Shown here piece after piece: positions 26,801 through 33,158 of a DNA stretch of 64,000 nucleotides. Position 1 is the first letter of the stretch, and the number at the start of each line of letters is the position of its first letter. The notes below the pieces were generated by a model. That model had not been told where the DNA came from. It did not search any database and saw only the letters and a program-made list of their open reading frames with translations. Location: NCBI RefSeq assembly GCF_022809715.1, contig NZ_CP094461.1:989197-1053196 (forward strand), written 5' to 3'. The position numbers and the translations under genes were made by a program. Source of the stretch: Burkholderia pyrrocinia. Its GTDB lineage: Bacteria; Pseudomonadota; Gammaproteobacteria; Burkholderiales; Burkholderiaceae.

Positions 26801-27647
26801 CCGACAGGCCGTTGCGCATCGCGACCGGCAGCAGCAGCAGCAGCGACGCGGTGGCCGGATTCGCGCTCAGCATCGCGCGCAGCGCGGCCCGCTCGACGGT
26901 CGAGAGCTTGCGCGGCCGCGGCCAGGTAAAGCTGCGGCGCTCGCCGGCAAGGCGGAACTCGGCATCGTCGCCCATCCCCTGCGAGACGGGCGCCGGCGCG
27001 GCGGCGGGCGCCGGTGCCGGCGCAGGAGGGATCGCTGCGACCGGCGCGGCAGCGTGCAGCGGCGGCAGCGGGCCGAACCCGTCGTCGTAGTGGACGTCGT
27101 GATGCGGCGCAGCGGCCTCGACGCCCGGCTGCGGCGCGGCGGGAACGGCTGCCGGTGCGGTTGGCGCCGGCACGGCGGTGGTGCCCGGCCGGGTGCCGTC
27201 GCCGGCCCAGTTCAACAGCGGGCTCCTGACGCCGCCCCCCCCGCGCGTCGGGAACATGAGCACCCTGCGCAACCCCCGGTCGCTGAGCCCCGACAGCGAC
27301 ACGTACGGGCTGTCGGCATTCGGCAGGACGTCCACCGTCCACGCATCGGCATCGGGCGATGCGGCGGTGGCGAGACCGAACCACAGCCGGCCCGCGCCCG
27401 CGAAGCGCGCCAGCACCGCGGGCGGCACCATGAACACCGCTTCGCCGCGCGGGATCGCCAGCAGGCCGTCCTCGCGGCTGGTGTAGAACGTCGACGACGT
27501 GCGGCCTTCCTTGCGCACGAACAGCGCGGGATCGGTGGCGATCACCAGTTCGGCGACGCACGGCGCGTGGCCGACGCGAATCGTGAAGCCCAGCATCGGG
27601 AAGCGGTCGGTCACGACCATGCGGTTGGGATGGAGTTGCGCTGCCAT
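23883..27647 (-). CDS. Giant multidomain protein: N-acetylmuramoyl-L-alanine amidase plus two papain-like domains
   Basis: A 1254-residue protein without a signal peptide. The N-terminal beta-rich domain (1-140) and a Pro/Ala linker (about 150-225) precede a Gly-rich region (about 275-415, GGSGSVGLIFDANGDDIGAF). Amidase_2 spans about 465-615 with zinc ligands in IIIHIAD, IMGHREAD and HTACPDG. A YiiX/NlpC-like permuted papain fold (about 660-810) carries GDIILS, VSHAMLYVG and NFFCSQLV. A C39/AvrRpt2-like cysteine peptidase (about 880-1050) has its Cys in MGCWATAASM, His in FFHAVVVTG and Asp in RITDPLDR. The C-terminal about 170 residues are unknown. Amidase plus NlpC-like domains point to peptidoglycan or amide hydrolysis. 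Lack of a signal implies unusual export or cytoplasmic storage. Confidence 0.8.
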   Translation of the reverse strand: MAAQLHPNRMVVTDRFPMLGFTIRVGHAPCVAELVIATDPALFVRKEGRTSSTFYTSREDGLLAIPRGEAVFMVPPAVLARFAGAGRLWFGLATAASPDADAWTVDVLPNADSPYVSLSGLSDRGLRRVLMFPTRGGGGVRSPLLNWAGDGTRPGTTAVPAPTAPAAVPAAPQPGVEAAAPHHDVHYDDGFGPLPPLHAAAPVAAIPPAPAPAPAAAPAPVSQGMGDDAEFRLAGERRSFTWPRPRKLSTVERAALRAMLSANPATASLLLLLPVAMRNGLSVSIGAGAGAGLEAGGSGSVGLIFDANGDDIGAFAAGELDFGFIVSASVTGQISLLRGHIDDFAGAGTSVGVMIGEAPAGGISALFNARNEFVGVTLSAGVSVGSPVSIFVGVSRAASGTIATSASLAWSRSLSDDPEAYGIDTPPYSDDEAAAEPSATASALALGARENSLVTRTAASPNFDEGRGSRTIDRIIIHIADVPTVQHVVNTFTNAASKVSSHYLVGQAGEVVQFVSEADTAWHCKGSNQRSIGIEHIAVKRGGADYPRRNGTVQHFDALAPTPLQYETSAALVASLCDKYQLPINRTTIMGHREADTSTGHTACPDGNWDWDYFMRLVNSRTCQPQSAGQALGLAARGFGDDIPLDPGVGGLSIGTDALEIGDIILSTTGNPGSGVIRAGSGAEVSHAMLYVGQGGQVIEAIPGGVQLRPLADALADARLAVAFRVPGLTDTQKRQVADAAARYLDRGFNYVGLVRCGGYLIDRHACELLSGDAAERCRRFVGRIELGEGADTDNFFCSQLVAQSFQDAGKPIVSVPPHWVPPGDLASLSTGTMTPGTLAYVGHLKAPIPSRSFFGIGQALSVAPGTARALGADDWTVNWDEVQLTPQPTDMGCWATAASMVIGWRDNQSVDPALLARCISLERQMQDGLKPAEVAVFAGASSLTVEPNACFAPEGFRRLLEANGPIWVAEVVRAPVNFFHAVVVTGMYRSGDAYFVRITDPLDRVVGTPGHPGARTLPPTHATGSRYIMTYEDFVSEYEAAAGIGVIQLMHAGGTFGHLINRGSAAGAGYALGVEPPAAGGEFGFGVSLTRRTESRDGRSYDLAQLAGLVQPANALAGGAGQPRMTGQRIALDDWPYIDGPSGRTSAPVTIDWAWQGGAVGDVAISPGDGQMLDGWSALVRADIGRGSGTPERASVRLRITTTFRHAGEEDQIGVTEVALNGDGRFQTVHGADGAAPLPASGTQPAARELQPA

Positions 27648-27656
27648 GTCGTGTCC

Positions 27657-28064
27657 TCAGCTCTGGTTTTGATCGGGCTCGTCGCGACGGCCGCCGAGCA
27701 TCGGCTTGCTGCGCGCATCGATCGCGCGCTGTTCGAATTCCTGCGGGGGAAGAATCGCCAGATCCGGTTCCGGTTCGGCGATGTCGGCAATGTCGGGGAT
27801 GTCGTGGTGCGTCGCTTCGAACTGGGCGATCGAGCGCGCGAGCAACTGCGCCAGCAGCTTGGCGTGAACCGGGCTGACCGCGATGCGGCTCATCAACTGG
27901 ACGTTGCCGGACTGCGGCTCGACCTGTCCGGCATCGATCAGGAACTCGAACGCGTTATGCCCGACCTCGAAATAATTCGCATAACTGGCCAGCAGCGGCC
28001 GTGGCTGGCCGGCCGGCTGCGCCGGGTCCGGCGGGGCGTCCTGGAGTGGCTCGATGACGTGCAC
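27657..28064 (-). CDS. DUF3467 domain protein
   Basis: A 135-residue protein and first gene of the sigma-54 operon. YANYFEVGHNAFEFLIDAG and RIAVSPVHAKLLAQLLARS match the DUF3467 pattern. The C-terminal tail is acidic (IPDIADIAEPEPDLA). GTG 28064 is preferred because AAGGAGG at 28069-28075 lies four bases upstream; the in-frame ATG at 28079 has no Shine-Dalgarno sequence, and the predicted transcript start (about 28097) suits the GTG. DUF3467 proteins are small and of unknown role, often beside secretion or stress genes. The stop lies nine bases before the giant gene. Confidence 0.75.
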   Translation of the reverse strand: MHVIEPLQDAPPDPAQPAGQPRPLLASYANYFEVGHNAFEFLIDAGQVEPQSGNVQLMSRIAVSPVHAKLLAQLLARSIAQFEATHHDIPDIADIAEPEPDLAILPPQEFEQRAIDARSKPMLGGRRDEPDQNQS

Positions 28065-28108
28065 ACGGCCTCCTTGCATGGCGACGGGCGGTCTGTCCGT
28101 CGATCTTC

Positions 28109-28123
28109 GCAAGGAGCGGGCCA
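28109..28123 (-). promoter_or_regulatory. Sigma-54 (-24/-12) promoter of the 16-kb operon
   Basis: The minus strand reads TGGCCCGCTCCTTGC, matching the consensus TGGCACG-N4-TTGC at all but one position (C for A), with GG and GC at the required spacing. The predicted start is near 28097, about 33 bases before GTG 28064, with AAGGAGG in between. It lies in the 160-base gap after the enhancer-binding-protein gene. Confidence 0.8.
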
Positions 28124-28208
28124 ACCCGCGCGCGCTGACGCAAGCGCATGATTTGCCGTGGAATTTCCCGGTCGGACCGGAATGCGTGAAGGCTGCCGGG
28201 CTGTACCA

Positions 28209-28229
28209 TGTGACAGCCGCGCTGTCACA
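28209..28229. promoter_or_regulatory. Perfect palindrome, likely upstream activating sequence
   Basis: TGTGACAG-CCGCG-CTGTCACA has eight-base arms without mismatch and a five-base spacer. Its centre is about 122 bases upstream of the predicted sigma-54 start site, the usual distance for an enhancer site. It overlaps the stop codon of the enhancer-binding-protein gene, whose Fis-type helix-turn-helix is the likely ligand. A terminator is less likely because no T-run follows. Confidence 0.65.
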
Positions 28230-29187
28230 CTGATGCAGTGTTGCCGGCGTCCAGGTTGTACTTGGCCAGCTTGCGGTACAGCGTCATGCGCGACCAGTTC
28301 ATCTGGCGCGCCGCTTCCATCTTGTTCCAGTTGGTCTGGCGCAGCACCGAGACCAGCCGCTCGCGCTCATGTTCGCCGGCGGAAAAGTCCTGCACGAACA
28401 GGCGGCGAAACGCCGGCGGCAGATCGCCCAGCCCGAACGGGCGCCCTTCCGGCGCATCGATGAACAACGCCTCGACCAGGTTGCGCAGCTCGCGCACATT
28501 GCCCGGCCACGGGTAGTGCCGCATGCATTCGAGCAACGCCGGATCGGGCCGCCCCACCCGCATCGCACGCCGCTGGTTGTGTTCGGCGACGAAGTGATCG
28601 ACGATCGACGCGATGTCTTCCGGCCGCTCCCGCAGCGGCGGTATCTCGATGCGCGCGACGTTCAGTCGATAGAACAGATCGGGGCGGAAACGGCGTTCGG
28701 CGACCAGGTCCTCCAGTCTTTCATTGCTGGCGGCCACGATCCGGACGTCGACCGCGCGTCGGCGCAGCGAGCCGACCGGCATCACCGTGCGGTCTTCGAG
28801 CAGGCGCAGCAGCTTGGCCTGGACGGCGGGCGGCATCTCGCTGACTTCGTCGAGGAACAGCGTGCCGCCGTCGGCCTCGACGAAGCGGCCGGGAAACGCG
28901 TTTTGCGCGCTGGTGAAAGCGCCACGCTCGTGGCCGAACATCTCGGATTCGAACAGGCTGTCAGGCACGGCGGCGCAGTTGACCGCGATGAACGGCTTGC
29001 CGGTGCGGGCGCTGAGGCGATGGACGGCGGCGGCGACGCGCTCCTTGCCGGTGCCGGTTTCGCCGGTCACGAGCACCGTCGTATCGGTCTGCGCGACCTT
29101 CGCCAGATAGCGGCGCAGGTCGGCCATCGCCGGGCTCGTGCCATGCAGCCCGAGTGACGTCGCCTGAATGCTTCCGGTCGTGCTCAT
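28225..29187 (-). CDS. Sigma-54-dependent enhancer-binding protein without a sensor domain
   Basis: A 320-residue AAA+ activator: Walker A GETGTGKE (42-49), L1 loop GAFTSA (89-94), Walker B GGTLFLDE (107-114), arginine-finger region FRPDLFYRLNV, and a C-terminal Fis-type helix-turn-helix (WNKMEAARQMNWSRMTLYRK). There is no N-terminal receiver, GAF or PAS domain; only about 18 residues precede the AAA+ core. The usual GAFTGA loop carries Ser for the second Gly. It lies directly upstream of the sigma-54 promoter and palindrome of the 16-kb operon, so it is the likely dedicated activator. Without a sensor it may be controlled by its own expression level or by a partner protein. Confidence 0.9.
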   Translation of the reverse strand: MSTTGSIQATSLGLHGTSPAMADLRRYLAKVAQTDTTVLVTGETGTGKERVAAAVHRLSARTGKPFIAVNCAAVPDSLFESEMFGHERGAFTSAQNAFPGRFVEADGGTLFLDEVSEMPPAVQAKLLRLLEDRTVMPVGSLRRRAVDVRIVAASNERLEDLVAERRFRPDLFYRLNVARIEIPPLRERPEDIASIVDHFVAEHNQRRAMRVGRPDPALLECMRHYPWPGNVRELRNLVEALFIDAPEGRPFGLGDLPPAFRRLFVQDFSAGEHERERLVSVLRQTNWNKMEAARQMNWSRMTLYRKLAKYNLDAGNTASV

Positions 29188-29619
29188 GCGCGCGCCGCTC
29201 GGCTAGCAAACCGCTGACGGGTTATGCGCAGCCCCGATTTTCATCGCCACTTTCCCCCCGCTGGATATTGAGGAACAAGGCAACCATCCTCGATGGCGAT
29301 TGTCGGCACGCGTTTAATTAGTACTTGGCGATGCGTATTGAATGGATAACCGCGTGTCCCGGCGCCGGCTGATAATCAGTGTAGTGTCATTATCGATATT
29401 CGTACAACCTGCCGACTACCGGCGCTTGCGCACGAAATGCCGGCCGCCGATGCGCCGGCGCAAAAAGCGAACAGGCCATTTCACGAATTTTTCATAATGG
29501 CATCGACTGGCCAACGAGTTTGGTCCGGGCATGCCGACTATCCACGGCTGGGTTGCCCACCCCGCATCGTGCGTTATCGCATACGCGGGCGCCGTGCCAT
29601 ACGAATCTCAGGGATACCC
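29188..29619. other. Intergenic region, partly AT-rich
   Basis: About 430 bases between two minus-strand regulator genes, without a supported gene. Bases 29370-29400 contain TGATAATCAG...GTCATTATCG, an imperfect inverted repeat in an AT-rich patch that could be an operator or a promoter for the enhancer-binding-protein gene. No clear -35/-10 pair could be fixed. Confidence 0.4.
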
Positions 29620-30492
29620 TCAGCCCGTCCGACGCGCACTCCGCACCGGCTCACGCGCCGGCATCTCGACCGCAGATTGCATGAACCGCTGATCGACCGT
29701 CGCGGAGATGCGTCGTGCGGTTTCGCACAGCGCGACGCCGATCTGCCTGATCGACATCGCCCCGGCCTCTCCGGAGAGCGCCAGATATGGGCAAGCGAGG
29801 ATGGCGATTGCCGAGCCCGACTTGTCGACGATCGGCGTTGCGATATCCGTGATGCCGGGAATGCGCTCGTTCGGGCGGCAGATATAGCCGTCTGCCTGAT
29901 GGGTCGGCAATGCTTCGTCACTGCGCGGCTGGTTCCACGACTCGACATCGTGCCCGACGGTACGCAGCAATCGGGTTCGCACGTCTTCGTCCTGCAAAGC
30001 CAGGTACATCTCGCCCGCGGCGCTGCCGTGCAGCGGAACGCGCGTGCCGGCCCGGACCGCCAGGTTCCATTCCGTTTCAGCGCCGGCCGTTGCGATGACA
30101 ACCATCGTGTCGCCATCGAATACCGACAGGTAGCATGACTGAACAGTCTGCAACGCGAACTGCTGCAGGAGCGGCGTGACAAGCGCGCCGAGCGATCGTG
30201 TCGGCGCATGATGCTGTCCGAGAAAATAAAGCTTCATGGTCAGCGCGTAACGGTCGTAACGATCCACCCTGTAGATGTACCCCCGCTCCTCGAGCACCTG
30301 CATCATCCGATACAGTTCGCTCCGGCTGCGCTTCAACGCGCGGCAGATGTCCGCCTGCGCCATTCCGTACTCGCGACCGATGAGCAACTCGAGAATATCG
30401 AGGCCCTTCTCGAGCGCCGGCGCACGATAATGCGCTTTTTTCTTGAGACCCGAACCGTCGGGATCAACCGGATCTTCGTTTGGATTCCGCAT
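29620..30492 (-). CDS. IclR-family transcriptional regulator
   Basis: A 290-residue regulator. The N-terminal winged helix (ALEKGLDILELLIGREYG, MAQADICRALKRSRSELYR, ERGYIYRV) is followed by the IclR effector-binding domain with PLHGSAAGEMYLAL (about residues 175-190) and GITDIATPIVDKSGSAIAIL. It is separated from both neighbours by gaps of more than 100 bases and is on the same strand as the exopolysaccharide locus. IclR proteins usually control adjacent catabolic genes, but no catabolic gene is next to it; whether it regulates either neighbouring operon is unknown. Confidence 0.88.
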   Translation of the reverse strand: MRNPNEDPVDPDGSGLKKKAHYRAPALEKGLDILELLIGREYGMAQADICRALKRSRSELYRMMQVLEERGYIYRVDRYDRYALTMKLYFLGQHHAPTRSLGALVTPLLQQFALQTVQSCYLSVFDGDTMVVIATAGAETEWNLAVRAGTRVPLHGSAAGEMYLALQDEDVRTRLLRTVGHDVESWNQPRSDEALPTHQADGYICRPNERIPGITDIATPIVDKSGSAIAILACPYLALSGEAGAMSIRQIGVALCETARRISATVDQRFMQSAVEMPAREPVRSARRTG

Positions 30493-30596
30493 GTGAAACG
30501 ATGCCTCTGGAATTCAGCTCACTTGAGTCACGCCGGCGTGACCGCGCGCGTCATGCGGCGCTGCTGCGAATGCGGGAAAAGTATCGTGGACACCGC

Positions 30597-31892
30597 TCAC
30601 GAAGGCCGGATCGCATGGATCACGCCGCGCAGGTTTCTGGATGACGCCTCCTTTACGCGCGGCAGCGCGGCATGCACCTGGTTGCGCAATTGCGGAAGCG
30701 CCGACACGAACCGGTCCAGTACCGCCGCCAGATGCGTGGAGCGCATCGCTTCCTCGGGCTTCAGCAAGAAGCTGTCCGACAGACCGAAATGACTGAAGAG
30801 CCCCTGGAACTTGTCCTGATAGGTCAACGCGGCGACAGGCACACCCATGCCAAGACTCGCGATCGCCAGATGCATGCGCCCGGTGACCACGCCGTCCACC
30901 TGCCCTGAAATGGCCTTCAGTTCCGCCGCCGACATCCTGGTGCGCGGGTAGCAAAGCCGCTCGCCCATCGTCGCGGCCAATGCGCGATGCAGCGGCTCGA
31001 GACAGGTATCGTCGCCGTCCCGGCCGCGATAGTCGTGGGACAGCAGCACGATGCCGATCCGATGAAGCGCCGCGAGTTCGCGAATGGCTGCCTGTGCCGA
31101 CGCGACCAGCGCCGCGATATCGTCGTCGCTGGCCCGGCGGATCAGCATCGGGTGAAGGTTGAATGCGATCACGATGTCGCCGGCCGCGCGGCGCGCTTCG
31201 ACCCACGCGGCCGTGCCCCTGACGCAATCGGACGAGTCGTCCGGCTGAAGCATGAAGGCGGAATCCGCGACGAGCTCCGCGCTCGCCGAACTGAAACGCC
31301 TGAATCGATCCAGCGACACGCCGTCGCGAACGTTGACCAGCAGCCGGGCGTCGATCCGATCGAATGCATGCCGCAAAGGCATGTACGGCAAGCGGTTGAA
31401 GCTGAAGCCGAGAATCGTGCCGTGCACGCCGCGTCGGACCAGCAGATCCGCCGTTGCCAGCAACCTCAGCGACGTAATGGGCGAATAGTAGCCGTCCATC
31501 ACGTCGGCGCCGATGACGACCACCGCGCTGGGTCGCAGTGCGGCGAGCCGTTCGACCGTGTCCGTCAGGCGCCATGGCTCGTTCCATGCGTCGACCGCAT
31601 GCAAACCGAGCCGGGTCGCCGCGTCTGCTGCCGCGGGCGTGGCCGTGACGACCGACACCTTCAATGCGCCGTTCGCCTGCCGCAACCGCTCGACGACCGC
31701 GCGCAGCATCGCTTCATCGCCTTTCGAGCCGACCAGCGTCCACGGATCGCACGGCAGGATCAGCAGATGGGCGCCGGATGCGCCGTCGTCGCCCGTGACG
31801 CGTCGCGCGGCCTCGCGACGCCACTGCATGGTCAATCGCTTCACATACAACCACACGCGAAGCCGCTGTTTCAAACCGGCCAGTTTCGACAT
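30597..31892 (-). CDS. Polysaccharide pyruvyl transferase family protein
   Basis: A 431-residue protein, the last gene of the exopolysaccharide locus. LLILPCDPWTLVGSKGDEAM near the N-terminus and GVVTGRMHLAIASLGMGVPV near residue 355 are the two most conserved blocks of the CsaB/WcaK pyruvyl transferase family. It would add a pyruvate ketal from phosphoenolpyruvate to a sugar, giving the polymer negative charge. ATG 31892 has AGGGGAA upstream; a longer start at 31934 has none. The role in polymer decoration is inferred from family and position. Confidence 0.82.
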   Translation of the reverse strand: MSKLAGLKQRLRVWLYVKRLTMQWRREAARRVTGDDGASGAHLLILPCDPWTLVGSKGDEAMLRAVVERLRQANGALKVSVVTATPAAADAATRLGLHAVDAWNEPWRLTDTVERLAALRPSAVVVIGADVMDGYYSPITSLRLLATADLLVRRGVHGTILGFSFNRLPYMPLRHAFDRIDARLLVNVRDGVSLDRFRRFSSASAELVADSAFMLQPDDSSDCVRGTAAWVEARRAAGDIVIAFNLHPMLIRRASDDDIAALVASAQAAIRELAALHRIGIVLLSHDYRGRDGDDTCLEPLHRALAATMGERLCYPRTRMSAAELKAISGQVDGVVTGRMHLAIASLGMGVPVAALTYQDKFQGLFSHFGLSDSFLLKPEEAMRSTHLAAVLDRFVSALPQLRNQVHAALPRVKEASSRNLRGVIHAIRPS

Positions 31893-31937
31893 GCTCTGTT
31901 CCCCTGAATGATTCTGTGGTTTCGACGGATGCAACCG

Positions 31938-33158
31938 TCAGGCCGGTGCGGCGACCGGCGGCCGCCGCCGGAGCGTGTCGCGAAGCACGCGAAGCTGCGT
32001 GTCGTGCCAGGCCCGCGCGCAATCGCGCGCCGCCGCGCCCTGGGCAATCCGATGCGCGCGGTCCGTCGCGAGCCGGACGACCGCATCCGAAAAGCCCTGC
32101 GGATCGCCGTCGCGCACGACGGTCACCCCGCTCAGGTCATGCTCGCCTAGGCCGCGCGCGCCGGTCCGGGTGCTGACGATCGGTACGCCGAGCGCCATGC
32201 TTTCGAGCAGCTTGATGTTGATGCCGGTGCCGAGCAGCATCGGATTGATCGAGATCGGCGCGATCGCGAATGCGTCGCCCAGCTCGGCGACGGGGCCGTG
32301 CTTGACGATATGCGGCCCGTCGGGGACGGCCGCGGCAATCGTGCCGGCGAGATGCAGGCGGAACGCCGGCAGCCGGGCCACGATACGCGGCAGGATCTCG
32401 TCGACGAAGTATTTGACGGCGTCGCGATTCGGCTGGTTGTCGCTGCCGAGGAAGGTCGCGTCGGCATGCGCGGCACAGTCCACCTGTGGCGGAAACGCCA
32501 GCAGATGACTCAGCACCGCGACCGCCGGGGTAACGCCGCTACCGAGACGCGCCGCCAGCAGGTCGCCTTCCTCGGCCTGGATGGCCAGCGCGACATGCGC
32601 GCGGCGCAATCCGTCGCACTCCCGTTCCGGCGGAATCGAAAACATGTAGCGCTTCGCGCCGGGGCGGCCGATGAACGGCACATGCCGGTCCGCAAAGATG
32701 TCGTGCGTATCGATGACCTTGACCACCGTATCGGGAAACGCATCGAGCGCGCGCGAATAAAACACGTATTCGACGAACACGGCATCGAATGCGTGGTGCT
32801 GCTGCAGCGCGCGCAATTGTGCGGTAAAGCGCTCGCTGAACAATTCGTCGAGCCCCGTGTAGTACGCATGTCGGCTGCCGGCCGCTTTCGCGGCGAGACG
32901 ACGCGCCAGCCAGGCCACCCGCTTGACGCGATACAGCGCCAGCGCCAGGCCCGCGCGGCGCAATATCGACACGCAGTCGGCACCGAACTCCCGGCGATGC
33001 GCGTCAAGGTCCATGCCGCCCGTCTGGCGCGATTCCAGATAGACGAAATGCACGTCGCAGCCGAGCGATTTGACCGCCCGCGCGAGATTCAGCACGCGAC
33101 TGCGATTGCCGGCATTGACGGGAAACAGCGGAATGGGCGAGACGATGGCAACTTTCAT
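31938..33158 (-). CDS. Glycosyltransferase family 4-type
   Basis: A 406-residue GT-B fold enzyme. The N-terminus MKVAIVSPIPLFPVNAGNRSR holds the GT-B first strand and glycine loop. The donor-binding domain contains HGPVAELGDAFAIAP, NPMLLGTGINIKLLESMALG and VPIVSTRTGARGL, the expected motif with the nucleotide-contacting glutamate. It probably adds one sugar to the lipid-linked repeat unit on the cytoplasmic face. The start overlaps the DUF4838 stop by four bases. The donor sugar cannot be told. Confidence 0.85.
   Translation of the reverse strand: MKVAIVSPIPLFPVNAGNRSRVLNLARAVKSLGCDVHFVYLESRQTGGMDLDAHRREFGADCVSILRRAGLALALYRVKRVAWLARRLAAKAAGSRHAYYTGLDELFSERFTAQLRALQQHHAFDAVFVEYVFYSRALDAFPDTVVKVIDTHDIFADRHVPFIGRPGAKRYMFSIPPERECDGLRRAHVALAIQAEEGDLLAARLGSGVTPAVAVLSHLLAFPPQVDCAAHADATFLGSDNQPNRDAVKYFVDEILPRIVARLPAFRLHLAGTIAAAVPDGPHIVKHGPVAELGDAFAIAPISINPMLLGTGINIKLLESMALGVPIVSTRTGARGLGEHDLSGVTVVRDGDPQGFSDAVVRLATDRAHRIAQGAAARDCARAWHDTQLRVLRDTLRRRPPVAAPA

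Noticed and set aside
22464..28151. An 1895-codon plus-strand open frame
   Set aside because: It is antisense to the giant protein, paralogue 1 and the DUF3467 gene. It has no recognisable motif, while the minus strand has catalytic motifs throughout.
28144..28158. A second sigma-54-like site, CGGCAAATCATGCGC on the minus strand
   Set aside because: GG and GC spacing fits but the -12 element is poor, and a much better match lies 35 bases downstream.
28209..28229. The palindrome as a terminator of the activator gene
   Set aside because: No T-run follows, and its place about 120 bases before a sigma-54 promoter suits an enhancer site better; the terminator role is not excluded.
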